A stretch of 64,000 nt of DNA. Source: Bacteroidia bacterium (GTDB lineage: Bacteria > Bacteroidota > Bacteroidia > Cytophagales > Cyclobacteriaceae). The stretch spans positions 1 to 64,000 of the forward strand of contig JAUIAO010000020.1 of assembly GCA_030425425.1 (NCBI GenBank), in the 5' to 3' direction. Shown in pieces: positions 43,588 through 52,453 of the stretch (its first letter is position 1; every line of letters begins with the position of its first letter). A program made the position numbers and the translations under genes. The notes below the pieces were generated by a model. That model did no database searches, had not been told where the DNA came from, and saw nothing but the letters and a program-made list of their open reading frames with translations.

Positions 43588-44856
43588 TTATTTAAATCTT
43601 ACCTCGTATTGTAAAACCACTAATCCTTCGTGATGATCAGATTCTATCTGGTCTCCATTCTTGATGAATATTGGTCTGTTTTGATAGCCGAGGGTGATTT
43701 TCGATTGATGACTATTAAGTAGGTAATTGACTCCAAATTCATTCCAAATCATTGGGTCATCCAATGCTTCAAACAATCCAAGTTCGTAAATAAAGTATGG
43801 CTGCAAACCTACTTTTTCTCCTTTGTCATTTTCAAAAGGAATCAAAAGACCTGCATGCCCGAGTAGGATTTCGCCTGTGCCCACAGTAGGGAAGGAGTTA
43901 CCTTTTCCATTGAATGAAGCTGAAGCATTACTTCCATTGGCGGCATTATTGGCACCAATATTTCGGATGAAATTTGGCCCAAGATCGTGATGGATATAAG
44001 CAGCGGAAAACGTCCAGGTCTTTCCAGAGGAATGAGTTCGTTCGTAAAACAAATCCAATGCAAAAGAAATCGCATCGTGTGTCAGTGTATCACCTGCATT
44101 ATCTACAGTTCCGGTTGACTTGGTTTGATACCAAAAACCGGTTCCAATATTGAAAAGCTGCTTTTTGCCATGATATGTCCATGGAGCAAAGGCAGATCCT
44201 TGGCTTTCCATGTCCAAAAACTGATATTTCACATAAGCAGAAGTGTGTATGGCATTGGCGTCATTGATAAACGAAGCATTTTCGCCCAATTTGATTTTCG
44301 AAGGATCTACGCTGAAGGGTTTCGCAACGAGTACTCTATAGTCCACTTTGTTGATCTGACCTTTCAGGGCAACTCCCATTCTCCTGAAAAAGTCATCTTG
44401 TTGATTCAGAAATGGGGTTCCGGCGTAGTTGGTGTCAGTGCCAATTCCGCTAAATGTAGAGGGGGAAGCCCATCTTGTAAGTCCCACAAAAGCATGTTTT
44501 CCTGCTACCAGTGTTAGGTACTTATTCACATCATATTCGATGTAGGCATCCAATAGTTTTGGTGGAATATCCTTTTTACTGATATCATTCGGGTTTAGGT
44601 TGTTATTTCCCAGCTGTATATGATATCTCAGATGCTCCGTTGCGGATCCTTTTACGCCAAGCCTGTAACGCCTGATCGAAAAATCCCACGCGTAGTTTTC
44701 CGCTTCACCGTTGATCGTAGAGCCAGGGTTGAGTGAAGTATATCTAGACCACATCTCCAGATTGCCATAAAAGCTAAATGGCTTATTCTGGGCATGGACC
44801 CTAATGCTTAATAAGGTGACAATAAAAATTGTCAGTAATTGTTTTGAGTAGTTCAT
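43588..44856 (-). CDS. outer-membrane porin, phosphate-selective porin O/P type
   Basis: This 422-residue protein has a signal peptide (MNYSKQLLTIFIVTLLSIRVHAQ). Sixteen or so amphipathic strands end in aromatic residues, including the last strand EGLVVLQYEVRF. The strand pattern FSIRRYRLGVKGSATEHLRY fits the porin O/P family, which forms anion-selective channels. It lies 37 bp downstream of a response-regulator gene and in line with a histidine kinase and a DASS dicarboxylate transporter, suggesting uptake of an anionic carboxylate. The substrate is inferred. Confidence 0.8.
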   Translation of the reverse strand: MNYSKQLLTIFIVTLLSIRVHAQNKPFSFYGNLEMWSRYTSLNPGSTINGEAENYAWDFSIRRYRLGVKGSATEHLRYHIQLGNNNLNPNDISKKDIPPKLLDAYIEYDVNKYLTLVAGKHAFVGLTRWASPSTFSGIGTDTNYAGTPFLNQQDDFFRRMGVALKGQINKVDYRVLVAKPFSVDPSKIKLGENASFINDANAIHTSAYVKYQFLDMESQGSAFAPWTYHGKKQLFNIGTGFWYQTKSTGTVDNAGDTLTHDAISFALDLFYERTHSSGKTWTFSAAYIHHDLGPNFIRNIGANNAANGSNASASFNGKGNSFPTVGTGEILLGHAGLLIPFENDKGEKVGLQPYFIYELGLFEALDDPMIWNEFGVNYLLNSHQSKITLGYQNRPIFIKNGDQIESDHHEGLVVLQYEVRFK

Positions 44857-44892
44857 AATCCAACTAATTGATAAAGTGTATTGGGGTGTTGG

Positions 44893-45375
44893 TTATGTTG
44901 TTTTTCTGAGATTGGTCAATAGGGTGTTTTGGTCAATTACATCCGTCAGTTTCTGATAGTCCAGACCTTTTGCAAGTAAGAACTTTGTAATCAGCACCTT
45001 AATGGTTTCATGCAGTGCTTCTTTCTTCCACGGTTTTTCAATGTAATTGTCCAGGTGAGCTGTATTGATCGCCTCGATGGTGTCTTTGTGTGTAGCCTGC
45101 CCGGTCAATAATACCGTCCTGGTCTGATCAAATCGTCCATCTTCTCTAAGTTTTTTCAATAGATCAACACCAGAGTTTTTTGGCATTACCTGATCTGTCA
45201 CCAATACAGCAACATGATCGCCTTCACTATCCACTGATTCGATCACGTCCCATGCTTCATCTGCTGATTCGCATTCTTCTATGTGGAGGTGAGATTCAAA
45301 CAATTCGAGATCTTCGGTGAGAGCATTGAGCACCTCACGCTGATCATCTACGCAAATGATATATAGTTTGTCCAT
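44893..45375 (-). CDS. response regulator receiver protein
   Basis: This 160-residue protein has a receiver domain with acidic DDQ near 10-12, phospho-acceptor Asp61 in LVTDQVMPK and a conserved lysine in YIEKPWKKEA. There is a short helical tail of about 25 residues and no DNA-binding domain. It lies 3 bp after the kinase gene. It probably takes phosphate from that kinase and acts through protein contacts. Confidence 0.92.
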   Translation of the reverse strand: MDKLYIICVDDQREVLNALTEDLELFESHLHIEECESADEAWDVIESVDSEGDHVAVLVTDQVMPKNSGVDLLKKLREDGRFDQTRTVLLTGQATHKDTIEAINTAHLDNYIEKPWKKEALHETIKVLITKFLLAKGLDYQKLTDVIDQNTLLTNLRKTT

Positions 45376-45377
45376 GA

Positions 45378-46727
45378 TTATGCGATTAAGGGTATTTTGA
45401 CAATAAATTCTGTTTTTCCGGGTTCACTATTGACTGATATGGCACCATCATGCTCAGTAACAATCCGCTGAACAATGGAGAGTCCCAGGCCTAACCCAAA
45501 ATTGAGACCTCCCACTTTCGTGGTAAAGCTGGGTTCGAATATTTGCTGAATGATGTTCTGGGGAATGCCAGGTCCATTATCAGTAATTTTAATTACAATA
45601 TTTTCATTTTGTTGTTCTGATTCTATCCTAATGATTGGGTCAGGAGTTTTGGCAGTCAGCATGGCTTCTATGCCATTTTTGACGATATTGATCCACACCT
45701 GCACCAATTGCCCAAAACAAGCTTCTGTAGCTGGTAAATTTTCATCCAGAGAAATCTCTGTCTGAACTCTTTTAGTCAGGTTTCTCAAGATTACAAGAGC
45801 TTCATCAATGGTATTGTTAATACTCACATCTTTTGCCCATTCGTGTTCTGAAACACCTAGTTGTTTCACTGATCGCACTACATGTGTGGAATGTTTGGCA
45901 GCAATCTGAATATCGTGAATGGTACATCCCATTTCCCAATACTGATAGATTTTCTCAGCAAGAGAAGGTTCTTTTTTGAGTAGTTTTTTTACTTCTTCAG
46001 GATTGATTCCCGTTTTGGAAAGCTTTCTGATCTGAGCACTACTCAGTCCTTTGATAGACTCGAAATGCTTTCTGTTTTTTCGGGCATCCTCACTGCTCAC
46101 TTCCTGTCCCTGTTTCAGACCAAATTCATAATACTGATTCAGCTGCTCCTGCTGGTGGTCGTATACACATCCGGTGATGAATCCGCTCAATCTCTCCAGA
46201 CCTCCATCTATCACACCTATGGAGTTATTCAACTCATGTGCCAGTCCAGCTGCCATTTGTCCGAGAGTAGCCATTTTTTCAGCTTTAAGGAGTCGCTGTG
46301 TGTCGTTGTGCTTTTCCTGTGCCATCTGCTTGGCAAAATTCTGTCGGGTAGACAATTCATTGACCAATAGTGAGGTGAAAAAAGGAGCCAGTTGGTTCAT
46401 TTCTTCATCCGTGTGGCTTTGGAATTCTTTATCGTAATAAAAAACTTCAGAGTCTTCCGTGGCGACAACTTTTGAATAGCTGTGATGACCAGCTGAAAAA
46501 TAGCTGTATACTCCCAGAAATTTATTTTCTGTCGCCTCGAAAATCGGGTAGTTCTCCATGGTTTTGTCTTTCAAATACCCCTGAAGACTTCCCTTGGTGA
46601 CCAGAAACAATCTGGTGTTTACCTGATTTTGATTGATCAGAATTTCTCCTTTTTTGAGGTTAATTTTCTTTTCCTCATCAGAGAAGTATTCCTTCTTTAC
46701 AAACGCAAAGCTTATTCGTTCATTCAT
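45378..46727 (-). CDS. histidine kinase with N-terminal cyclic-nucleotide-binding-like domain
   Basis: This 449-residue soluble protein has a cNMP/Crp-like beta-roll (about 18-120: LKKGEILINQNQVNTRLFLV, SLQGYLKD) and a coiled linker. A HisKA region with phospho-acceptor His164 in GLAHELNN and a HATPase_c domain follow, with N box NIVKNGIEAM, DNGPGIP and GLGLGLSIV. No transmembrane helix is present, so the signal is cytoplasmic. The arginine that binds cAMP phosphate in CRP is not evident, so the ligand may differ. It pairs with the receiver protein downstream and is 9 bp after a DASS transporter gene. Confidence 0.88.
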   Translation of the reverse strand: MNERISFAFVKKEYFSDEEKKINLKKGEILINQNQVNTRLFLVTKGSLQGYLKDKTMENYPIFEATENKFLGVYSYFSAGHHSYSKVVATEDSEVFYYDKEFQSHTDEEMNQLAPFFTSLLVNELSTRQNFAKQMAQEKHNDTQRLLKAEKMATLGQMAAGLAHELNNSIGVIDGGLERLSGFITGCVYDHQQEQLNQYYEFGLKQGQEVSSEDARKNRKHFESIKGLSSAQIRKLSKTGINPEEVKKLLKKEPSLAEKIYQYWEMGCTIHDIQIAAKHSTHVVRSVKQLGVSEHEWAKDVSINNTIDEALVILRNLTKRVQTEISLDENLPATEACFGQLVQVWINIVKNGIEAMLTAKTPDPIIRIESEQQNENIVIKITDNGPGIPQNIIQQIFEPSFTTKVGGLNFGLGLGLSIVQRIVTEHDGAISVNSEPGKTEFIVKIPLIA

Positions 46728-46736
46728 AGCTGTGGA

Positions 46737-48155
46737 TTAAAAGAATCCAATGATGTTCAGCACATACATGGTCAGGTAATTGAGCAAAAGCCCTATTATG
46801 GTTACAATAATTCCAGACTTGGCCATGTGCTTGGTTTCTACCCCTCCTGTGGCAAAAGCCAGGGCATTTGGTGGTGTACTGATTGGCAATGCCATACTGA
46901 TAGAACAAGAGACTGTCACTACAAGAATGATCATTTTGTTGCCTCCAAATGCCTCCAGACTAGAGAGTGATGTGCCCAATGCAGCGACCAAAGGCAATAA
47001 TAAGTTGGCAGTAGCCGTATGAGACATGAAATTGGCCATCATCATAGCCACTACTGTAACCAGTAAAATGATTACCATAGGAGAATAGGTGTCAAACGGT
47101 ATCACAGAGATCAAACGCTCAGCAAGGCCTGATCCTTCTAAGCCTAATCCAAGAGCTATACCACCGGAAACTAACCATAACACGTCCCAGCTGATATTTT
47201 TGAGATCATTTTTATTGATAATGTCCAATGCTGAGAAAACTGCCACAGGAAGCATGGCCACTATGTAAGAGTTCATGCCGTGAAGGAAATCTGTTAACCA
47301 GAGAATGATGGTAAGTGCGAAAGTGGCGTACACGATATAGGCTTTTCTGTTTTTGAGCCATGATCCTTTGATGTTGAGTTTGATTTTATCTGTCTTGATC
47401 GGGAAAAAGACTAATAAAACTCCCCAAGCCACAAACAATAAGATCACCACATAAGGCACTGCAAAACTCATCCACTGTCCAAATGAAATATAGCTATCAC
47501 CAACCAGGTATTTCAATGCAACAGCATTCGGAGGAGTACCGATCGGAGTGCCGATTCCACCTACATTGGCCGCAAAAGGAATAGCTAATGTGAACGCAAT
47601 TCTTCCTTTGTCTCCGGGTAAGAATACAGCCAATACAGGTGCCAGTATCGAAAGCATCATAGCCGTAGTAGCCGTATTACTCATAAACATGGAGAATATG
47701 GCAGTAATGATCATGATGCCAAGCATCACCATTTTAGGATTTTCGCCGAAAGGTTTTAGAAAAACTCTGGCCAGGTTTTGATCCAGTCTGTACTTTGTTG
47801 CTGCCATAGCAAGAAAAAAGCCACCGAGGAATAGCAAAATGATCGGAGATGCAAAAGTGTGCATGATCACTTTATAGTCTACCAGATTTCCGAAAGTCTC
47901 AGGATCATTGGATGTGAGTATTGGTTTGAATCCTTTTGTGGAGATCATGAAGAGCTCCAAAAAGATGATCACTAATGAAGTAGCATAGATCGGAATAGGT
48001 TCAAGAATCCAGAATAGTGCGGCAAAGAAGAATATGGCAATGACTCTCTGCTCCACTATGGTTAATCCGTCGATTCCGAAAGATGATACTGGTAATAAAA
48101 GAATGATAACCGGAATACCGATTGAAATAATGAGTTTGATAAGTTTAGCTGACAT
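46737..48155 (-). CDS. DASS family (SLC13) dicarboxylate/anion transporter
   Basis: This 472-residue membrane protein has about eleven helices. The first substrate-binding loop carries SNTATTAMM; the matching second loop carries SHTATANLL instead of SNT. In this family the two SNT loops bind sodium and the carboxylate, so the asparagine change in the second loop may alter specificity. A Gly/Pro-rich segment (GGIGTPIGTPPNAVALKYL) is typical. It is encoded just before a kinase/receiver pair and the porin gene. It is predicted to import a dicarboxylate or sulfate-like anion. Confidence 0.88.
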   Translation of the reverse strand: MSAKLIKLIISIGIPVIILLLPVSSFGIDGLTIVEQRVIAIFFFAALFWILEPIPIYATSLVIIFLELFMISTKGFKPILTSNDPETFGNLVDYKVIMHTFASPIILLFLGGFFLAMAATKYRLDQNLARVFLKPFGENPKMVMLGIMIITAIFSMFMSNTATTAMMLSILAPVLAVFLPGDKGRIAFTLAIPFAANVGGIGTPIGTPPNAVALKYLVGDSYISFGQWMSFAVPYVVILLFVAWGVLLVFFPIKTDKIKLNIKGSWLKNRKAYIVYATFALTIILWLTDFLHGMNSYIVAMLPVAVFSALDIINKNDLKNISWDVLWLVSGGIALGLGLEGSGLAERLISVIPFDTYSPMVIILLVTVVAMMMANFMSHTATANLLLPLVAALGTSLSSLEAFGGNKMIILVVTVSCSISMALPISTPPNALAFATGGVETKHMAKSGIIVTIIGLLLNYLTMYVLNIIGFF

Positions 48156-48263
48156 GTTTTATGAGTGATTTGCTGATGCAAAGGTATGATTACTGTCACT
48201 AAACAAAGGCTGTTATATGAGCCTTGTTTCGATGATGTTTATCACCGACCTAGGTGGGTTTTG

Positions 48264-49262
48264 TCATTTCAAATTTTGATATGAAATTTTCAATAAATCT
48301 AGCAATTCACTAATGGAATTGCAAACGTTTTCACCTGATTTTTGTAAAATATACCACTTTTCATTCCTTATGTCAATCTGAACGTCCGCTTTATTTTTTA
48401 CCAAAAATCCATTTCTTTTCAATGCCTGAATCGTCCAGAATTTTTCTTTATCAGGGCCTGCAACACTGATGTTCCCTTTGGGCTTTCTGCTGTTTTCCAC
48501 CGTTCCGTACATCATATCATATCCATAGCCTTCCAGATACAAAGTTTTTTCCAGAGATCCATCCAGAATGAGGTCTTCAGGTGTTCCAATTTTCACTTCC
48601 TCATTGAAGTTGAATAACCAGAGTTTATCTGAGAGCTGTGTGCTCACTTGCAGGTCATGTGTAGAGATCAAAACACCTTTTCCCTGATCAGCAATTTTTC
48701 TCAGCAGCATCATCACTTCTATTTTGTTATAGAGGTCGAGGTGAGCTGCAGGTTCATCCAAAATGATGAGGTCTGTTTCCTGTGCAAGAGCACGGGCGAT
48801 CATCACTTTTTGTAGCTGTCCATCACTTAGCTCAAATATTTTGTGATTGGCCAGGTAGTTGATATGAGTTTCGTTGATGGCCCATTCGATCACTTCCAGG
48901 TCTTTTTGATTCAATGTGCCCATCCAGCCGGAGTAAGGATGGCGGCCTATGGCTATCAATTCTAATACGGTAAGATTCTGAGCATAGGGTTTTTCTGTGA
49001 GTACCACACTCATGGAGCGGGCCATTTCATTTTTACTCAGTGCTGATATTTTTTGATTTTGGATGAACACTTCTCCGCCGAGAGCAGGTATCAATCCAGA
49101 AATAGTTTTGATGAATGTCGATTTTCCTACGCCATTTTGCCCCATCAGGGAAATAGTCTCACCTTTAGCAATGCTCAGTGACAAATCTTGCTGCAAGATT
49201 TTGGTGCCAGCACTTTGCGAGTAGCCTATTGTGAGTGATTTGGTTTCGAGTAGCCCAGACAT
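48264..49262 (-). CDS. btuD: ABC transporter ATP-binding protein, BtuD/FecE type
   Basis: The start is the ATG at 49262. This 332-residue ATPase has Walker A GQNGVGKST near 41, signature LSDGQLQKV and Walker B LIILDEP. It matches cobalamin/siderophore importers. Compared with the usual 250 residues it has an extra tail of about 80 residues (from about 250, with GNISVAGPDKEKFWTIQALK) of unknown role. Its start overlaps the stop of the permease gene by one base. With BtuC and BtuF it makes the cobalamin importer. The B12 assignment rests on the nearby riboswitch. Confidence 0.85.
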   Translation of the reverse strand: MSGLLETKSLTIGYSQSAGTKILQQDLSLSIAKGETISLMGQNGVGKSTFIKTISGLIPALGGEVFIQNQKISALSKNEMARSMSVVLTEKPYAQNLTVLELIAIGRHPYSGWMGTLNQKDLEVIEWAINETHINYLANHKIFELSDGQLQKVMIARALAQETDLIILDEPAAHLDLYNKIEVMMLLRKIADQGKGVLISTHDLQVSTQLSDKLWLFNFNEEVKIGTPEDLILDGSLEKTLYLEGYGYDMMYGTVENSRKPKGNISVAGPDKEKFWTIQALKRNGFLVKNKADVQIDIRNEKWYILQKSGENVCNSISELLDLLKISYQNLK

Positions 49263-50320
49263 CAATAGGTGTAGTTAAGATTTCGTTTTCTAATGAGGAG
49301 GTAGATCACAAAAGGAGCTCCGAAAAGTGCCGTGACCGAGTTGATTGGTAAAGTAGCTTCCATCCCCGGTAACTGGGCGATTGTGTCAAAAATCAACATC
49401 AAAGTGGCACCGAAGATCATTACCAAAGGTGTAAGTAATAAATGATTGGTAGTGTTAAAGAGCATTCGGGTCAGATGGGGAAGTGCGATACCGAAAAAGG
49501 CAATCGGCCCACAAAATGCAGTCACCGTTCCAGCTAACACGGCCGTGTTCAAAATGATTAATAGTCTGTTCTTTTTGATATTCACTCCCAGGCTGATGGC
49601 ATAATTCTCTCCAAGGAGTAGAGCGTTTAGTGGTTTGGACAGTAAGATTGAACTGATTAGTCCTATAAAAATGATCGGAATGAATATAGATAATTCATTC
49701 CAGCTTAAGCTCCCCAGGCTGCCAAACGACCAAATCACATAAGCCTGAATGTTTTCTGCCTGACTGAAGAATTGCAGTATGCTGACGAGCGCACCTGAGG
49801 CTGCTCCGAACATAAGCCCAATAATCAGTAGTGTGACACTGTCTTTTATTTTGGTAGCGGCAAGAGAGATAATTCCTAAAACCATTCCAGAGCCGATAGC
49901 GGCAGCAACTACCAGCAACCAACTTCTCCCGATTCCACTCATGTCTAAAATACCACCGAAATAAAATCCCAAAAAAATGGCAATTGCTACGCCTAGTCCT
50001 GCTCCCGAGCTGATGCCAAGTACATATGGCCCAGCCAAAGGGTTCCTGAAAAGCGTTTGCATTTGTAACCCGCTCACGCTTAAAGCAGCACCAACCAATA
50101 TAGCCGTGATGGCCTTTGGAAAACGAAAATTACTCAGGATCATGTCCCATGAATCAGATCCTGCTGTTCCTGAGATTAGATATTGTGCAAGACCTTCTGG
50201 GCTAATACTTACCGAGCCCAGGCTGACACTGATGATCAAAAACAGAAACAACAGCCCTGTTAAGATTAGAAATAGTTTTTTCCATTTGCTTTTCGATTCT
50301 TCTAAAAATTGACTGATCAT
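49262..50320 (-). CDS. btuC: ABC transporter permease, FecCD/BtuC type
   Basis: This 352-residue membrane protein has about ten helices in the BtuC layout, with GLQMQTLFRNPLAGPYVLG near 88 and GPIAFFGIALPHLTRML near 265, the signature of FecCD permeases. It forms a homodimer with the ATPase dimer encoded downstream. It overlaps the binding-protein gene by 4 bp. It imports cobalamin or a ferric siderophore; the riboswitch context favours cobalamin. Confidence 0.9.
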   Translation of the reverse strand: MISQFLEESKSKWKKLFLILTGLLFLFLIISVSLGSVSISPEGLAQYLISGTAGSDSWDMILSNFRFPKAITAILVGAALSVSGLQMQTLFRNPLAGPYVLGISSGAGLGVAIAIFLGFYFGGILDMSGIGRSWLLVVAAAIGSGMVLGIISLAATKIKDSVTLLIIGLMFGAASGALVSILQFFSQAENIQAYVIWSFGSLGSLSWNELSIFIPIIFIGLISSILLSKPLNALLLGENYAISLGVNIKKNRLLIILNTAVLAGTVTAFCGPIAFFGIALPHLTRMLFNTTNHLLLTPLVMIFGATLMLIFDTIAQLPGMEATLPINSVTALFGAPFVIYLLIRKRNLNYTY

Positions 50321-51396
50321 TTTAGCTTTTGGAAATAATAAGTTTCATAATCTGGTAAAAGCTCAGGATGGAGGATTTTGATGAAATCTGCCAAAACAAT
50401 ATCTGGCCTTGCATAACCAGATTCGAAAAAGTCATAGCCGCCAGACGGGCTTATTCTTTTATTATAACTGTAAATTTTTTGGTTTTTGAATGCTGCAAAT
50501 TCCATGTACCTTTTATCCTGATTGGCTAATTCATTCAACGAATTAAAAGTACTGGTTCCAATCCAATAGTCCGCCGCATGCGCCTTATCAAACACGGATT
50601 CAAAACTAATCTCTAACCATCCACCTGTGGAATCTTCTTTCCACAGATAATCTCCACCGGCATCATTGTAGAATTCTGCTGCCCAGTTTTGTCCTCCCGG
50701 CAAATACCAAACGTCTCCATACATGACCCCACTAAAAATTGTTGGTTTTTTGTCGGCTTGATTTGCCAGGTGTTTAAGAGAATCATAGCGCAAGTTGATA
50801 GCATTGAAAATCGAATCCGCAAGATCTTCTCTGTGAAAAAACGTCCCAAAAAACTTGATCCATTCTGCTCTTCCTAATGCTGAGCTTTCTAAATAGTCTG
50901 AATTGTAAATCACAGGGATACCTGCTTCTTGAATCTTGTCTAAAGTTGTAGACTCTTTTCCCATGTCAAAAGCAAATACAAGGTCAGGATCCAGAGCAAT
51001 CAGTAGTTCAAGATTCATATTCCCGTCAGGCCCCAGATCGTTAACCTTTCCCTGATCAATAAGCTTTCTGATTTTGTGCGAGCTTACATATTGCGTATTT
51101 GGGAAGCCGACAAGGGTATTTTCTACACCGAGTAGTTCGAGGTATGGAAGGTGGGTTGTTGACGTCACTATTACACGCTTTGGCGCTTCCGGAATTTTAT
51201 AATTGATTGGTTTTTTTGCTCCGGGCCATGGCTCAGTAACTCTCACACCATCAGAGGTATATTGGAATTTCCTGGCGAATTCGGTTTTTAAAGTCGGTGC
51301 AAAGGAGATTTGTGAGTCTTTTTTCTCTGGCGTAGTACATCCAAAGACTAGATTAATTATTAGAATGAATTGCGTAGTTATTTTTAAGGTGCTCAT
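50317..51396 (-). CDS. btuF: ABC transporter substrate-binding lipoprotein, BtuF type
   Basis: This 359-residue lipoprotein has a signal ending in FGCTTPEKK, cysteine near 20. It has two Rossmann-like lobes joined by a helix, typical of BtuF/FhuD cluster A binding proteins: PKRVIVTSTTHLPYLELLGV and DPDLVFAFDMGKESTTLDKI. It is the first gene of the BtuF-BtuC-BtuD operon and overlaps the permease gene. It captures B12 after the TonB receptor brings it into the periplasm. Confidence 0.88.
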   Translation of the reverse strand: MSTLKITTQFILIINLVFGCTTPEKKDSQISFAPTLKTEFARKFQYTSDGVRVTEPWPGAKKPINYKIPEAPKRVIVTSTTHLPYLELLGVENTLVGFPNTQYVSSHKIRKLIDQGKVNDLGPDGNMNLELLIALDPDLVFAFDMGKESTTLDKIQEAGIPVIYNSDYLESSALGRAEWIKFFGTFFHREDLADSIFNAINLRYDSLKHLANQADKKPTIFSGVMYGDVWYLPGGQNWAAEFYNDAGGDYLWKEDSTGGWLEISFESVFDKAHAADYWIGTSTFNSLNELANQDKRYMEFAAFKNQKIYSYNKRISPSGGYDFFESGYARPDIVLADFIKILHPELLPDYETYYFQKLK

Positions 51397-51494
51397 GAAA
51401 TCTAAATCAGAATCAAAGTTGAGGAAAATTTGTTAAAGCATTGGTTGTTTGTGCCTATGTCTCAAACATTGTATTTTTGAATAAAGACAATTCC

Positions 51495-52139
51495 ATGGAA
51501 CTACTCCAACAACTTCTTGCCAGACCGGATGCCAATATGCTTATTGATAGAGCAAATGAAATACTTCAAGCAGAGCATGTAAAAAGAGAGCAGTTCTATA
51601 ATGACATCACCCCAAACGATAAAGCGGAGTTTATTCAGGGGGAGGTGATTTTTCATTCTCCAGTTAAAAATCGTCATAACAGAGTAACGCTGAGAATTGC
51701 AAAAATTCTAGATACTATAGTGGCAGTTAATGATTTGGGTCAGGTGGGGATTGAAAAGCTATTGATTTCACTTACCAGAAATGATTATGAGCCCGATGTG
51801 TGCTTTTTTTCGAAAGTAAAAAGTGATGCCTTTACAGATGATCAGATGCAGTTTCCAGCACCAGATTTGGTAGTAGAAGTGCTTTCTGAATCTACGGAAA
51901 AAAGAGATCGAGGGGTAAAATTTGATGATTACGCCCTTCATGGGGTTAATGAGTACTGGATTGTTGATCCTGATAATGAAACAGTAGAACAGTATTTATT
52001 GGATGGGACGACTTATAAACTCCATATCAAAACACAAGACGGTCATATCACATCACAGGCAATTCCCAATTTGAGAGTATTGGCAACAGCCTTTTTCAAC
52101 GACTCAGATAATTTGTCAGAAATCAAACGACTACTCTGA
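51495..52139 (+). CDS. Uma2 family (DUF820) nuclease-like protein
   Basis: I chose the ATG at 51495, as the upstream extension has no family match. The 214-residue protein shows the PD-(D/E)XK pattern of the Uma2 family: an acidic residue in EFIQGEVIFHSP, then YEPDVCFFSK, PDLVVEVLSEST and YWIVDP. The family is widespread and of mostly unknown function. It sits between the divergent btuF operon and the B12 riboswitch, on the plus strand, with no clear role in B12 metabolism. Confidence 0.8.
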   Translation: MELLQQLLARPDANMLIDRANEILQAEHVKREQFYNDITPNDKAEFIQGEVIFHSPVKNRHNRVTLRIAKILDTIVAVNDLGQVGIEKLLISLTRNDYEPDVCFFSKVKSDAFTDDQMQFPAPDLVVEVLSESTEKRDRGVKFDDYALHGVNEYWIVDPDNETVEQYLLDGTTYKLHIKTQDGHITSQAIPNLRVLATAFFNDSDNLSEIKRLL

Positions 52140-52164
52140 AAATCTAAACTACATTTGTTCCGAT

Positions 52165-52340
52165 TTTGGTTGCTGACAGGCAAACGTCTGAAAGCATTGA
52201 AAGGGAATCCCGTGAAATACGGGAGCTGTCCCCGCAACTGTGAATCCCATTAGATGATTGGTCTCATCTTGCCACTGCACTGAACCCGTTGACGTGTGGG
52301 AAGGCGACCGATCAGGGAAAGCCAGGAGACCTGCCACGAT
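52165..52340 (+). ncRNA. cobalamin (adenosylcobalamin) riboswitch
   Basis: The conserved core is present. CCCGTGAAATACGGGAGCTG near 52209 is followed by TCCCCGCAACTGTGA, and the B12 box GCCAGGAGACCTGCC lies at 52321-52335. It lies just upstream of the btuB-like gene (start 52454). A small hairpin AACCA/TGGTT before the ATG could control expression. It implies that high B12 lowers receptor synthesis. Confidence 0.95.
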
Positions 52341-52453
52341 CATTAATATTTACCAAGCTTCGGGATGAAAGCAGTGGGAATTCGAACCATCCGTGGTTTT
52401 AATATCCAATACTTTTTACCGATGGCTTTGAATTGAATAAACAGTTCATAGTC

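Noticed and set aside
45378-46727. Crp/Fnr-type transcription factor for the kinase gene
   Set aside because: The C-terminus is a HisKA/HATPase kinase, not a DNA-binding domain; only the beta-roll sensor resembles Crp.
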